64,000 nucleotides of DNA from Mesostigma viride (GCA_009746045.1 RPFO01000065.1:6110908-6174907), one strand, 5' to 3'; positions 20,183 to 55,522 are shown, numbered from the stretch's first letter. The notes: generated by a model from the sequence alone, not told the origin. Translations and numbers: made by a program.

Positions 20183-21420
20183 GGCTATTAATTAATTAAT
20201 TAATTATCAACATCACTCCGTTGGGAGTCAATGTAGCACATATCCCTGAGAAGGGGCATATGGCTTGTAATACATCCTAGGCTACTTCATGCAAGGGTGG
20301 GAATGTAAGCTACCCGGCCGTGCTCTAGGTGCACCAGGGCACCCGCACCACCATGCTGTCTCAGGTTCAACCCGCCTCATCATGGCTATACAAGAGCTAG
20401 GACATGGCTTCTCGACAGAGAGCATCTCTCTGCATGGCATAGCATGGCTAAATTCTTAATGCAACATCCATGGGGGTCCCGTTATAGGCATGGCGTGGCC
20501 AAATTCTTAAATGCATCATCCATGGCCATTATGGGCGCACATGCGCTGGTGGGGCCGCGTGGTAGGCTAGCCATACTAGCTACACTACTGCTATATTGCC
20601 TAGACTGGGGGTGCCTGCCAAGGCTTGTGGTCGACGTGGATGACATCCCCCCTCCAGTATACCGGTTTCCCCCCTGCGCTTTGCCGTATCTGGAGGTAGG
20701 TCGGCCATAGCTCGCGTCTCCGTTGTTGCTGGGCCAGGGTCAGGTCGTCGTCCAACGTGAAGTGAGTCCTTGAGAGCTTCTTACGGTTTTTAAGAAACAA
20801 CACCGGCCTTGTCCGCCATGTACTTAAAGGTGAGGAGCACGGGTGCCGGGCCAGCCTTACCCCGCGCGCGGGGGAGGCGAACAGCCGACATGCGCAGCTC
20901 ACCAGTAATGTGCATGGGGGCAAGAATGTCGCGTAAGAAGAGTCGTCGAGTCCTCACCTGCCGGTTGGTCGAAGTTCTTGACTATGACGTTGTGGCTGCG
21001 CTGGGTGCGGTCGGCCTCCTCGCGGAGGTCGAGGGCTTGTTTTTTATATTTTGCTGTGCCGCGATGGTGGAGGTGGTGGAGGTGGTGGAGGTGGCGTGGT
21101 GCTTAAGCAAGTCCGCCCAGAGTGGAGGGAGCATCACCGGCCGGGCCAGCAGGTGCCGGCTTGGTGGCGATGTCGATCCTCACCGCCTGGGCGGTGATGC
21201 CGGCGGTGTTCTGCATGCACTCGATGGCTATGGCGGTGTCCTTTAGGCGTTGGTCGATGTCGACTAGAAGCTGGGCCTTGAGGGTGGCGGTGGAGGTGGA
21301 GGTGGCAGTGGAGGTGGAGGCGAGGAGGGTGGAGGTGGAGGTGACGGTGGTGGAAATGTGAGCGAGCTCAGCGCAGCCAGCGTGCCTCCACCCATCCATC
21401 ACGGAATACATGATCTCCCA
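20183..21420 (-). mobile_element. ORF1-only LINE derivative (copy Y)
   Basis: The element reads on the minus strand, with its 3' tail TAATTAATTAAT at 20183-20203. The ORF1-like coding frames run from 21411 (IDQRLKDTAIAIECMQNTAG, coiled-coil-like) to 20600 (ELWPTYLQIRQSAGGKPVYW, C-terminal domain), with frameshifts between. No endonuclease or RT follows before the 3' end, so it is half-LINE-like. A GGTGGAGGTGGAG run sits at 21060-21345. A ~60-bp tandem duplication (AAATTCTTAA...CATCCATGG) lies at 20445-20530. Confidence 0.7.
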
Positions 21421-21507
21421 ACGGAGGCATGTTATAATTTAATTTTTTTAAAGAGGAAGGGGCGCTTTGCTGAGTAAAGTAGTTAGGGTTTTCTAGATAA
21501 GACTGGC

Positions 21508-21712
21508 TTAGCCCGTGTTTTCTTACAACGCGATACATCGCGTTGTAGGGTTAGAACGCGATGTATCGCGTTGTAATCTGACATGTGGCAAACCTATTAA
21601 ACAAGCAATTTTTGGTCTGAAACTTTCAACATAGGTCAGAAACATCTCATAGAATTCAAGAAAAAATCCTGGTATTTTTGGTTTTTTTTTTTTGTGACAG
21701 CTGCAAACAAAT
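21508..21712 (-). mobile_element. MITE-like dispersed element, copy B
   Basis: Reverse complement of copy A (12036-12236). It includes two palindromic ACAACGCGAT...ATCGCGTTGT modules and the CAGCTGCAAACAAAT end. It abuts the tail of copy Z. Confidence 0.7.
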
Positions 21713-22049
21713 ATTAATTAATTAATTAGGAACATAACTCCGTGGGGAGTATATGTAGCACATAGCCCTTGAGAGGGGGCGTATGGCCTATCATACATTC
21801 TAAGCTACTTCCTGCTTGGGTGGGAATGTTAACGACACTTGCTCTAGGTGCCCCAGGGCACCTGCACCCTCATGATGTATCACGCTATGCCCAGCTAAGG
21901 GGGAGCATGGCATGTGGGGGAAGATCATCATAGCCATATACAGAAGCTAGAGCGTGGCATCTCAGCAGAGAGCAGCTCTCTGCATGGGCACAGCATAACT
22001 AAATAAAAGTAGGCATCATCTGGAGTGTGGCACATCATAGGCACACATC

Positions 22050-22113
22050 ATAGGCTCGAGCTACCATGGTCCGGATTCTCCCGATTTCTGGCCTGCGCTG
22101 GTTGTCTCTTTGA
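22050..22113 (-). mobile_element. SINE fragment, copy S2
   Basis: It matches the SINE head (GGCTCGAGCTACCATGG, then GATTCTCCCGATTTCTGGCC). It is truncated beyond the B-box-like CTCGAG and embedded in copy Z. Confidence 0.6.
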
Positions 22114-22485
22114 CACATGTACATGGCTAAATAATGCTCGTGAATCAGCTGGTATAGTGCCTGTAGGAGGCGTACATGTACATGGCCACGGTCTATCTAT
22201 TCTACACTACTACTGCTGTATTCCCCTAAGCTGGGGCGTCTGGAGTCGTTGGGGCCGCGGGGGTCGCCTGCCAGGGCTTGTGGCCGACGTAGATGGCCGC
22301 CCCCTTCCAGTACACCGGCTGCCCCGCCTTGGTCTGCCGGAGCTGGAGGTAGGTCGGCCATAGCTCACGTCGCCGTTGTTGCTGCATTGCAATGCGCCAG
22401 GGTCAAGTCGTCATCAAGGGTGAAGAGAGTCTTCTCGAGCCGCTTGCGGCGTCTGAGAAAAGAAATCTTGTCCGCCGCCGGGGTC

Positions 22486-23061
22486 TTAAAGGTGAGAAGG
22501 ACTGAAGGAGCGGGGGCGCCCCTGCCTTACCCCGCGCGCGGGGAAGGCGGTGGGCGACCAGCTCGATCTCACCAGTAAGGCCTGCATGCGACCAAGGATT
22601 TCTCTCTCAAAAGCACGCGCAAGCTTCTCGGAATTATCACCTTCCTCCATGGTAAAGTTCTTGACAGTGACATTGAGGCTGCGCTTGGCGAGCTCGGCCT
22701 CCTCGCGGAGGTCAAGCGTCTGCCGTTGGAGCTGGGCTGCGACGGCGGAGGTGGTGGAGGTGGTATGTTGCTTAAGCATGTCCGCCCAGGTGGTGATGGG
22801 AGGAGCATCGCCGGCCAGGCCAGCCGGGGCTGGCTTGGCGGCAATGTCCTTCACCGCCTGGGCGGTGAGGCCTGCGGTGTTCTGCAGAACCTCGATAGCC
22901 ATGGCGTTGTCCTTTAGACGCTGGTCGATGTCGCGGAGCTGGGCGGTGATGGAGTCGGTGGAGGCGGAGGGGGGGGGGGGGGGTGGAGGCGATGAGGGTG
23001 GCGGTGGCGGTGGGGATGGTGGGGAGCTCAGCAGCCAGCGTGCGACCCACGGCTGCCACAT
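22486..23061 (-). pseudogene. ORF1-type protein of the LINE derivative
   Basis: This is a 191-codon frame. A Ser/Pro-rich N-terminus (residues 10-32) is followed by a predicted coiled coil (ITAQLRDIDQRLKDNAMAIE), a linker (ADMLKQHTTS), and an RRM-like stretch SLNVTVKNFTMEEGDN, EKLARAFEREILGRM. These align in order with LINE-1 ORF1 (SIVVRYFQVAQEPETD). Downstream, in another frame (~22440-22250), the C-terminal LWPTYLQLRQTKAGQPVYW continues, so the copy is frameshifted near 22500. An intact protein could act in trans on LINE RNA, but that is inference. Confidence 0.6.
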
Positions 23062-23272
23062 CTGCAGCCATAAGCGTCACGTGCTGTGAGAGGGCGGCGT
23101 GGAGGTGGTGGACGAAGGTGGATTCGGTAATGGGGGCGGCAGTGTTCCATTATACGGCGTATTATACTAGGTCGAGCGTTATACAAGGTCGAGCGTATAA
23201 TTTTTATCCGTCTTATACGATTTGCGTATTTTTACGTATAATACGGCGAATAACACGTGTAAGCGCGCGTAT

Positions 23273-23433
23273 AATGGGGTTTTCGCGCTCATCCGAGGTC
23301 CGGCAGCCAAATTTTTCGTGGGGGATCAATGGGGTTTTCGCGCTCATCCGAGGTCCGGCAGCCAAATTTTTCGTGGGGGATCCCCCACGAAAAATTTGGC
23401 TGCCGGACCTCGGATGAGCGCGAAAACCCCATT
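23273..23433. repeat. 106-bp perfect palindrome with an extra direct copy
   Basis: Positions 23328-23433 are a perfect zero-spacer palindrome (53-bp arms meeting at GGGGA/TCCCC, 23380/23381). The left arm is preceded by a direct copy of itself (23273-23327), making a direct-direct-inverted trio. The unit reads AATGGGGTTTTCGCGC...GTGGGGGATC and begins inside GTATAATGGGG-type hAT subterminal sequence. Confidence 0.9.
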
Positions 23434-23566
23434 ATACGTTCGAACCAAGGCGGGAAAGCAAGGGAACTTAGAAACACTAGCTACGGAAACCATCCACTGG
23501 TTGACATTTGGCGATCCGTGAGACACAAGGATCTTACAAGCAAGCTACACTGTAGCATGGCAAGTT

Positions 23567-24927
23567 CATCAAAGCCTTCGATTCGGTTTTCTGGCCTGCG
23601 CTTTGGGACATCCTCGAGTTGTTCCGGATCCCCCGCCCCCTGATTGCTGTCATCCGCAACCTGTATGAAGGGTCCACCACTTCGGTGCGCACTTCTTACG
23701 GGACCACGCCCCCATGCCCTTTACAGAAGGGTGTGTGGCAGGGCTGCGTGCTGTCGCGCTACCTGTTCATTATTGTTGTCGAATACGTAATGATTCAGGC
23801 ACGCAAGCGATTTGCCCGCATCGTGGGCAGGGAACCAGGAGTGCAGGTTGCTAACAAATTCTGGCATGGCGGTGCGGACACGGAGATTCGGCTAGCAGAC
23901 ATCATTTACGCAGACGACACCACCCTCTTCGAGGACACTGAGCACGTGCAGACATGGCTTGACTGCCTGGCTCTCGAGGCCCGTGCAGTGGGGCTTGAGG
24001 TCAGCAAGAAGACAGAGGCCCTGGCGGTTGGGCTCACCAACTCAGCGCCGCCCCTCTATCTCCTAGACGGCTCTCAAGTCCTGTATTGGGACCGCGTTAA
24101 GCTGCTGGGCAGCCTGCTCCCCAGCTGCGAGGTTGATGTGGACCATCGCATCTCCCTCGCCTGGCACGCTTTACGTCAGTACCGGGCCCTGTGGCGCAAG
24201 CCCCTGGGCAAGATCGAGAAACAGGACCTGTTCAAGGTCCTCGTCCTTCCTGTTCTCACCTATGGCGCCGAGACGTGGACCCTCACCGCCGACCTGGCCC
24301 GCAAGATGGACGGCGCGGTCACCAGCATGCTGCGTTCCATTTTCAGAGTAGGATATGCTGCTCATGTCCGCAATGAGGACCTGTACCAGGGCATGCCCTA
24401 TATCACCAGCACCATTAAGCAACGCCGCCTGCAGCTTGTAGGGCACCTAGCTCGCACCAACCAGGTAGACACCTCACGTGGCCCCCCCGCAGGACTGCGA
24501 CCAGCCCAGCCTGGCCGGCACCTCCTGACGTGGGCTGGGCCTAGTGATGTTAGACGCCGCAAGGCCCGCACCTTCAAGGAACAGCTAGTAGAGGACATGG
24601 GTGGCCTCGGCCTCTCCGTGATTTGGAAGAAGATGATGGACAAGGCCAAGTGGGCCCAGGTCATAGAGGACAATGAGCCCCCCCCAGTGGGGAAGCGCCC
24701 GCGTGTGCAGTCCCGCGGGAGGCACGCCAGATAGCTCCCCCTCGGGCAGCGTGCGGCTGCCTAGATAGATGTTGTAGTTAGAATGCTGTTAGGTAGATGT
24801 AGTATGTAGCCAATGTAGATAGATTAGACCGGCCGGTAGGAATGTTTGCACCCATCCATCCATCCATCGGGGTTAATGCTCCGTGACTCCCCAACGGGAG
24901 CACGAGTCTAATTAATTAATTAATTAA
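23567..24927 (+). mobile_element. 5'-truncated LINE copy 2
   Basis: It is near identical to LINE-1 from the FIKAFDSVFW codons to the TAAT tail. An ATGGCAAG(TT) repeat on both sides (just before 23567 and from 24928) is an 8-10-bp target duplication. Divergence from LINE-1 is slight, suggesting recent amplification. It inserted into the outer hAT-like element. Confidence 0.9.
23619..24734 (+). pseudogene. LINE ORF2 C-terminal half, open but truncated
   Basis: The frame is open from within the RT palm to the natural stop (371 codons from the first ATG). It includes QGCVLSRYLF, YADD, the YGAETWTLTADLARK segment and RRLQLVGHLARTN. It lacks the two 4-bp insertions that break LINE-1 near 19550, so it shows the ancestral frame: ...NEDLYQGMPYITSTI. 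A Pro-to-Arg change in CVLSPYLF and the missing 5' half make it non-functional. Confidence 0.8.
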
Positions 24928-24982
24928 TGGCAAGTTGGCAACCCAAGTTGGCAACCCTCCATGCTGTTTAGGTCTCTGCCCT

Positions 24983-26602
24983 CAGTGTAAAATCATACGC
25001 CGTATAATACGGTATAATACGGTATAATACGTAATACGCTGGCTTTGAGCGTATGATTTTTCATACGTAATACGTTTTAGCGCATAATGACGTATTATAC
25101 CGTATTATACCGTATTATACCGTATAATGCCGTGTTTTCCGCGTTTTTTTTACGTTTTGCGCGGCTAGGATGCCAGAACGACAGGGCAACGATTTGAAGC
25201 AACAGATTTCGTATCTCTACTAAGTACTGACCCGTCTGAACTTTCACGAATCGACGCGATCTTATTTTGAAATTGTGGTGCACAGTGCGCGCACCGTGCG
25301 GAGGTGGCCATGGCGACGTGCGTTCCGTTAAAATATGGCTAATCCGGCGGGCGACAGGCGAAAAAATTAAGCCGATGGTTAAAAGTGATGTTCTATTATG
25401 ATGTTTCATAGCAAGATCTGCACTATTTGCAAATTCGCTGCCTTTGTTGGTACAGATTTGCACGGGGGTCTCATCCAACAATTTGGCCGCGATGAATAAT
25501 CTAGCATGTGTGCCTGCGACGGTAGAACTCGATATTCGTGGGTTATTTTGATGCAGCAAGAGCCGTTTAGTAACGGACACCATGAAAATAACCTAAGCAT
25601 CTTCGATCTGCGGCCATTTCCTGTCATTTCTAAAATGATTTCGTTCAGGCCTGCGCGATCCGCGGTTAATCCATCCATGGCTGGCTGGCTTTTCTTGCGC
25701 GCCTGGGTAGGAAATAATGCCGGCCGTGGTACATTGATTTGCCGCATGTCACCGCCCAGTCTGTTTGCGCTCTTAATGAACCTGGCATGAAACTTTTTGC
25801 GCCGTTTCTGGGTTTTTCTTGCTATTTTGTTCTCCACTTGTTGCAGTTGTGCTATCAGATTTTCCGCAGCTTTCAATGGTTTTCCTTACGCTGCGTATGC
25901 CATGCTTCCTAAAGCTACCCAGAATTGATCGGGCAGTTATCTGGCTTTGCTACGCTTCCTGTATGGAGGTTTTCACACGGTAGACATTCTATATTGCGTA
26001 GTCAAGGACCCTAGCTGCCTGGGAGCGGCATCACCGTTGCAAGGAGCTGGCGAGCTCATAGACGCCTGTCATGCTCTTCAGCCTGCTGGAAAACAAGGTT
26101 GTTGTATGGAAGGTGAGAATATGTGAGTTACTTATTATCACATCCCCACCTGTTTAGCCATGTTTAACATGTTGGCCCCTTGCTGGCCCACTGCACGGTC
26201 CCCTAGTTATTGCTGGCCTTTTTACCATATATAATTACTTGCATCAAAGTGAAGGCACCCAAGTAAACATAACCAATACAAAGCCACATATATACAGTTA
26301 TACACATACACACAATTATGCATGCGCACGTTTACATTCTCAGTATTACATGCAATATATCGATCGTGTCCACAATATCCACCGTATAGAGTATAGCCGA
26401 GGGTAGGGCAACCTTGGATTATGTCCAAAACAGTGTTAAAAACATGTGGATTGATGGTGGGTGTCTTAAAATGTGTAAAATCAGAGTATTCTGAGTGTGT
26501 CCGTACGAAAACGTATAATACCGTATTATACCGTATTATACCGTATTATACATTATACTCCACCGTGACCGTATAACGCGTATAACGTACGATTGCACTC
26601 TG
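24983..26602. mobile_element. hAT element (1,620 bp), no clear transposase
   Basis: The 8-bp duplication TCTGCCCT occurs at 24975-24982 and 26603-26610. The ends CAGTGTAAAATCATACG and, on the other strand, CAGAGTGCAATCGTACG match at about 12 of 17 positions. Both ends carry direct and inverted GTATAATACG arrays (24995-25135, 26510-26560). The interior has only short minus-strand frames (25095-25876) with no motif I can name. Confidence 0.85.
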
Positions 26603-26610
26603 TCTGCCCT

Positions 26611-27675
26611 TGCCTCTCGGGCAGCCATGCACCGAATACTAACTAATATAAATCATACAGAAAACTGACTGGTACGAGAGCATGGCCGCTTTACATTTTC
26701 AACTGAAATTCTGTAGGCATGATCCTTAGGTCTTGAAAAGCTTATATCCTTGGCCAGGCAACGTTTGGATGTGCGCAGATATGTCTCGACCTTCTGCTCG
26801 ATGCGGCAACCTCGTTTCAGCAACCAGGTGGCGACCGTGCATGTGCTAACTGTTGATAGGCGGGAAATGCCCCTACATTCAAGAACGCGGATAGATGTTT
26901 CAGGTTATTCCTTACATGATTTATAAGCGACGACGGCCAGGAAAGGCTCGCAGCTACGTCCATCAGGTGGGCATGCTGGCTCCGTCAAGAAAGGTAATAT
27001 GCAGTTTTGATATGGTACGTGCTATCCTGTTCACATGTTCATTGTACTGTATCAAGTTGTTGGGTGGATTGTAAAATAATCGTAGACCTGTAATGGAGGT
27101 TTTCTACTTGTCTTTTGGTTGCTTTACTGCCTCTACGCATTATTGGCTTGTGATGGTTGGGGAATACCACTACGACATGCAGATTTCGGACCAGATTTGT
27201 CTGCTATTAGCTTATGCTTCATCGAAAGCAGTGACGTAGTGCTTGGCATTGTTTGTAAATATGATAAGCTTGATAACGCGATGTTTTTTCTTGCTAAAAA
27301 CATCTCGAAACAAGTGGTTTTCTGGCCAGATCTAGCCACTATTTCTTGTTTTGCTCGCAAAAGTCAGCCTTCTTCTTGTGTGCTCCTCATGCATACAAGA
27401 AACATGGAGATGCCCAGGACCTGCTTGCATGGAAGCATAGCCATCTTACTTCTTTTGCTTTTTTCATCTTTCCATTTCATTTGGCGTTGTTTTTTAGGGT
27501 ATAATGCATAGGTAATCTAGCTCCTCGTGAACCCCGGTTTACACGTCCAGTGTTCCCAAGCACTGCTGAGCAGTGGCAACCCATGTATCATGTGTAATTT
27601 AGTGTCAGAAACATGTGGACTGCTTGAAATGATATCAAAATGCATGAAACAACCCCAAAAACGATGAAATCCAGT
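26611..27675. other. Interior of the outer hAT-like element, no gene seen
   Basis: AT-richer sequence with short ORFs only (the best is 27119-27511 on the plus strand, 130 codons, unrecognised). No transposase motif was found. Confidence 0.5.
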
Positions 27676-27772
27676 ATTTGCGTATAATTTCCGGATAATA
27701 CCGTATTATACCGTATTATCCATTATACGGACCCCGCGCGTATAACCGCGTATTGCGTATAATGGAACACTG

Positions 27773-28716
27773 TACGTATGGGGCCGAGACGTGGACCCTC
27801 ACCGCCGACCTGGCCCGAAAGCTGGACGGCGCGGTCACCAACATGCTGCGATCCATTTTCAGAGTAGGCTATGCTGCTCATGTTCGCAATGCATTGCATG
27901 ATGAGGACCCGCCTGTACCTCGGCATGCCATATATCACCAGCAGCGGCGCCTGCAGCTAGTAGGGCACTTAGCTCGCACCAACCAGGTAGTAGACACCTC
28001 ACGTGCCCCCCCCGCGGGACTGCCACCAGCTCAGCCTGGCCGGCACCTCCTGACGTGGGCCGGGCCCCGTGATGCTAGACGCCGCAAGGCCCGCACCTTC
28101 AAAGAACAGCTAGTAGAGGACATGAGTGGGGGGCCTAGGCCTCTCCGTGATGATTTGGAAAAAGATGATGGACGAGGCCAAGTGGGCCAAGGTCATAGAG
28201 GACAACGAACCTCCTCCCGTGGGGAACTGAAGCGCCCGCGTGTGCAAACATACGGGAAGCACGCCATAGGTCATCTAGTCATAGGTCATCTAGTCGCTCT
28301 ACACGTAAGCCAGCCATAATTTCAATGCCCAAGGATACACATTTCCATCACCATTCATCTTCATCATCCTGAACGACTCGAACACGCGGACAAGATAACG
28401 GCAGGCTCGAGCTACCATGGCCAGGATTCTCCCGATTTCTGGCCTGCGCTGGTTGTCTCCTTGATACGGGAAGCACGCCAGACAGGTCCCCTAGGGTAGA
28501 GAGCTTAGACTAGTTGTCGGTAGTAGATTGCCGGCTGTTGTCGGTAGACGGATAGACGGATGTCCGTCGGTTGTCGGTCATACTAGACTGATAGCTGTTG
28601 TAGATAGATTAGACCGGCCGGTAGGACTGTTTGCACCCATCCATCTATCAGTATCCATCGATCCATCTACCCATCCATGCTCCGTGACTCCCCAACGGGA
28701 GCACGAGTCTAATTAG
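27773..28716 (+). mobile_element. 5'-truncated, diverged LINE copy 3
   Basis: It matches LINE-1 from the TACGTATGG/GAGACGTGGACC region through the ORF2 C-terminus (DLARKLDGAVTNMLRSIFRV), the 3' UTR and the AACGGGAGCACGAGTCTAAT end. It has several small insertions (for example TGCATTGCATGA near 27890) and a SINE at 28267-28463. It is more diverged than copy 2. Confidence 0.85.
28267..28463 (-). mobile_element. SINE, 197 bp, complete with 17-bp target duplication (copy S3)
   Basis: ATACGGGAAGCACGCCA flanks it at 28250-28266 and 28464-28480. On the minus strand it starts CAAGGAGACAACCAGCGCAGG. An A-box-like CAGCGCAGGCC is followed after about 30 nt by a B-box-like GCTCGAGCC, the spacing of an internal Pol III promoter. 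It ends with repeated GACTAGATGACCTA. There is no ORF. A tRNA origin is inferred from these boxes. Confidence 0.8.
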
Positions 28717-28719
28717 TAA

Positions 28720-29592
28720 ATCGGTGAAGGCATTACGTGCCAATTCTTGCCACAAAGCGTAACGTAAAACAAACGTAATTACGTCCACGGAATTACTTGG
28801 TGCACGTAAAGTGAGCCGTACGGCTCCGGGTGGGCACGTGGCATTTGCCATCAATTCCTCATCAAAATATCCAGGGCTGCAGCGCCGCGCCACGTCGGCC
28901 TCTCAAGTTGAGGTTATCTAATCTCCATGGGTTCTCGCGAATAATAATTGGTGGCCAAGGGTTGACCGGATGGCCGTATGGGCTGATAACAGCCGTTCGT
29001 ACGGCCTAGCATGACTGGGCGTCTGCCTCGTGCCTGGCATGCGTAACGTTCTCGTTTCGGTGCCGCACACAGTCAAGTGGCTGGATTACGGTATGAATAC
29101 GGAAGTACGGTTTCCGTACTCTGCACTCGGGCAATAGTCTGGCATTAGAGTTCCTTAGCCAAGTTCCTGTGGGGAATGCCCTCGCGGCCTCGTTCGTGTT
29201 TGAAATGCAGGAAGACATGGCTGGCAATACACGTTCCATATTGTAAGCGGACCATGCCTTGCGGCATCAGATGTCTATGCCGCCATTACGCCCTTCCCCA
29301 GCTCTAGTTTTTCTTGCAGGACGGTGACATAAACTAGCTACTGGTGTTGCACTTCCGCCCGTGAAACATGGTAAATGGCGGGGGGTTCTACTTGTGGTAG
29401 CAGAATGCCGATTTGAAGCGTGATGTTAGTGGAAAGGATTGGTTGCAAAATTCATTGTTATCTCTGCCTTAATACTAATGTATCATGTTCGTATGATTTA
29501 TTACGACTTTCCGCTTGACTGTGAAGGACAATTCGGTTTACTGGCTCCCAGTTAAGCTTGTTGGATATGCATACATGCTCGTCGGTTTGTGT
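28720..29592. other. Intergenic region upstream of the myosin gene
   Basis: No gene was recognised. Words such as CGTAATTACG and GTACGG recur (28730-28830, 29090-29120), resembling subterminal sequence of the transposons to the left. The myosin promoter should lie in the 3' part, but no TATA box is convincing. Confidence 0.4.
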
Positions 29593-53483
<23,891 letters not shown>

Positions 53484-55285
53484 GCCAAGGGGTGGCAGAC
53501 GTTTGCCGTGGAGTTGGAGAAATGGAGCCGAGGCGATGGTGGCTGAGGGGCCACTTGGCCGCCGGAGAGGAGTGTAGCCGCAGGAGGAAAGCAGAGGCGT
53601 GGGGTGGCATGTATCTGCAGCGGAGCCGGGGGAGGGGAGCGGATGCGGTGGCTGTTAAGGGACCCTACGCTTCAGGAGGGGAGCGTGGCCGCAGGGTTTG
53701 GGAGCGGAGGCGATGACGGGGTTGGGGCCGCAAGGACGCAGGTTGGGCACATGTGGCAGAAGAGGGGTGGGGCGATACCGATGGGCAGGAGAGGCGCAGC
53801 AAGCCCGATGAGCATGCTGTCAGCTGTTGCAGGGTATGGGCAGCAGAGCCGTGGCCGCCGACAGGGTGCTGACGCGTAGCAGGGCAAATCATGGGTTGCA
53901 GAGGGTGATGTCGCGCCGCACGGCGGACATGTGCGTGCAAGGATGGGCAGCGTTGATGATGGGCCTGTGGACAGGCAGGGAAGTTCCTGGAGAGGGAGGT
54001 TGATGGAGAGACACTGTGGGGTGAAGGTGAGGTTGTCTCTGCAGGCTTGCCAAGAGTGTGGCCTGGAAAAGGACGCTACAACACCAAAGCACACAGAAGG
54101 ATGCTTCCCTGGATATTGGATGGGTATGGACCGCAGAGGTGGGAAATGAAATGGCAGGGGGGGGAGGCATGGTCCTCCCCAATGGGGATATATATAGAGA
54201 TGTGCGCATACATATGCGCACGTTGGCAAAGGTTGGCGCTCTGAGACGGATGTACCAGGCGCCGTTAGTGTGTGGCGAGGTGCATGGTTGGATGCACGGC
54301 ACACGATTCCTACTCGGTGGCTGGTGGGTCTGCAGGTTATGGGTCATGAAATGGGCCCTATCTTGAATGGAGTTATATTGATCGCATATGGATTGTCATA
54401 GGTTTGCAACGGCCGCTGTGTGCCACGGGGAAGCTGCCGTTTTGCACTGGGGGTGGCAGAAATGAAGGTGGCCCCCGTGTAGGTGGACGGAATGGCCCTT
54501 TTGCCTGTTTATTGCGGTCAGCAGTCTGCTGGGTTCGTGGCACGGATAATACTTGTTAGACCGGGACTCGCTGCGGTAAAGGAGACAAGGCATGCCGCAC
54601 CGTGAATGGATGGCCTGCACCTTTGAGAAGCAGGAAAGTAGGCATGCCTGAGGGATGCCAGAGGTGCGCTTAGCCTCTGTAGCATGGCGTTCTGCAGCTA
54701 TTGTTTCCCACTCCCGGCTCACTTCGCAGAGCCGTTCTTTCACCCCAAACTTGTTATTTGCATGGCTGGTCCTGTACATGTCCGTTTAAGGTCCTTTGTA
54801 TTCAGGTTGTTCTTCAGCCCATTTTAGGCCGTGTTTTTGTAGTTACCACATGCCGGCAAGGCAATGAGATGCATGGAGCTTTGGAACTGTAGAGTAAGTG
54901 CCGGGAGCATCGATAAGCTGGCTGCTGTGCTTGACTAATGACCGTTGCCTGTAGCAACCTTGTAACAGAAGGCTGTTTTGCGTTACCTCGAGACACCGCT
55001 GTAGTATTTATTCCCTCTCTTTTCGTAAGTTGGGCTGTTGTGGTCAACCTGACTGCACGTGTACAGCCATTTATGCTGCTAATCCCAGGGATATTTGTAA
55101 TTCTGGATCTCGCTCTATTGTACATAGTGTGTCCAATTAGCACGCATGTGGTGTTGTCATTGCGATCAACAGTCATTTGGTTGTCTCAACTAAGCCCATG
55201 CACCTGCACGTGCCTTGTACAGGAGGCATGTATTTTGCACTGAGTACTAAACCATCATCTATCGTCTACAGCAGGCCGGTATATA
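53484..55285. other. Myosin 3' UTR and intergenic region
   Basis: The first part is presumably the myosin 3' UTR. Nothing resembles a conserved coding frame, and the minus-strand frame 53672-54304 has no recognisable feature. A TGTAA word, the usual green-algal poly-A signal, occurs at about 54959. If it is used, the 3' UTR is long (~1.5 kb). This is inference only. Confidence 0.4.
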
Positions 55286-55372
55286 CAACGCGATGTATTG
55301 TATGCGTTGTAATCTGACAAATGGCAGACCAAGTAGACATGGGATCTTCGGTCAGAAATTCAGTACATGGAC
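55286..55372 (-). mobile_element. MITE-like dispersed element, copy C (partial)
   Basis: It matches copies A and B over the palindromic ACAACGCGAT...GCGTTGT module, the adjacent AATCTGACA and the TCAGAAA block. The remainder is absent. Confidence 0.6.
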
Positions 55373-55522
55373 TATGGCGTCATCGATCGAGCCGAGCGGC
55401 AAGTACACCGGTGTGCGCATTAATTTGTAAATGGGCTTCACAATCAGGGTTGTTGAAAGCAATGACTTCGGCAAGGTATAACGACAGTGTGAACGCAACG
55501 TCTGATGAGAACTATACATAGA

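Larger units (their letters stand above)
21713..23100 (-). mobile_element. ORF1-only LINE derivative (copy Z)
   Basis: This is a second minus-oriented copy of the element seen at 20183-21420, with tail TAATTAATTAAT at ~21713-21730 and the same 3' UTR blocks. Its ORF1 frame is better preserved (next entry). A SINE fragment lies at 22050-22113. Repetition of the same ORF1-only structure in two copies argues for a real non-autonomous subfamily rather than two accidental truncations. Confidence 0.7.
23140..27772. mobile_element. Putative outer hAT-like element, nested and disrupted
   Basis: The left end CAGTGTTCCATTATACG at 23140 is repeated as a perfect reverse complement ending at 27772 (17 bp). 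Both ends continue into GTATAATACG-type subterminal repeats. The interior holds a palindrome, LINE copy 2 and a complete hAT (24983-26602). Subtracting the last two leaves about 1.6 kb, close to the size of the inner hAT. The flanking 8 bp differ (GGGGGCGG versus TACGTATG), so either the flanks recombined or two half-elements are juxtaposed. Confidence 0.55.

Noticed and set aside
24983-26602. Autonomous transposase in the third hAT
   Set aside because: The short minus-strand frames at 25095-25876 show no BED, DUF659 or catalytic motif. The element is called non-autonomous or decayed.
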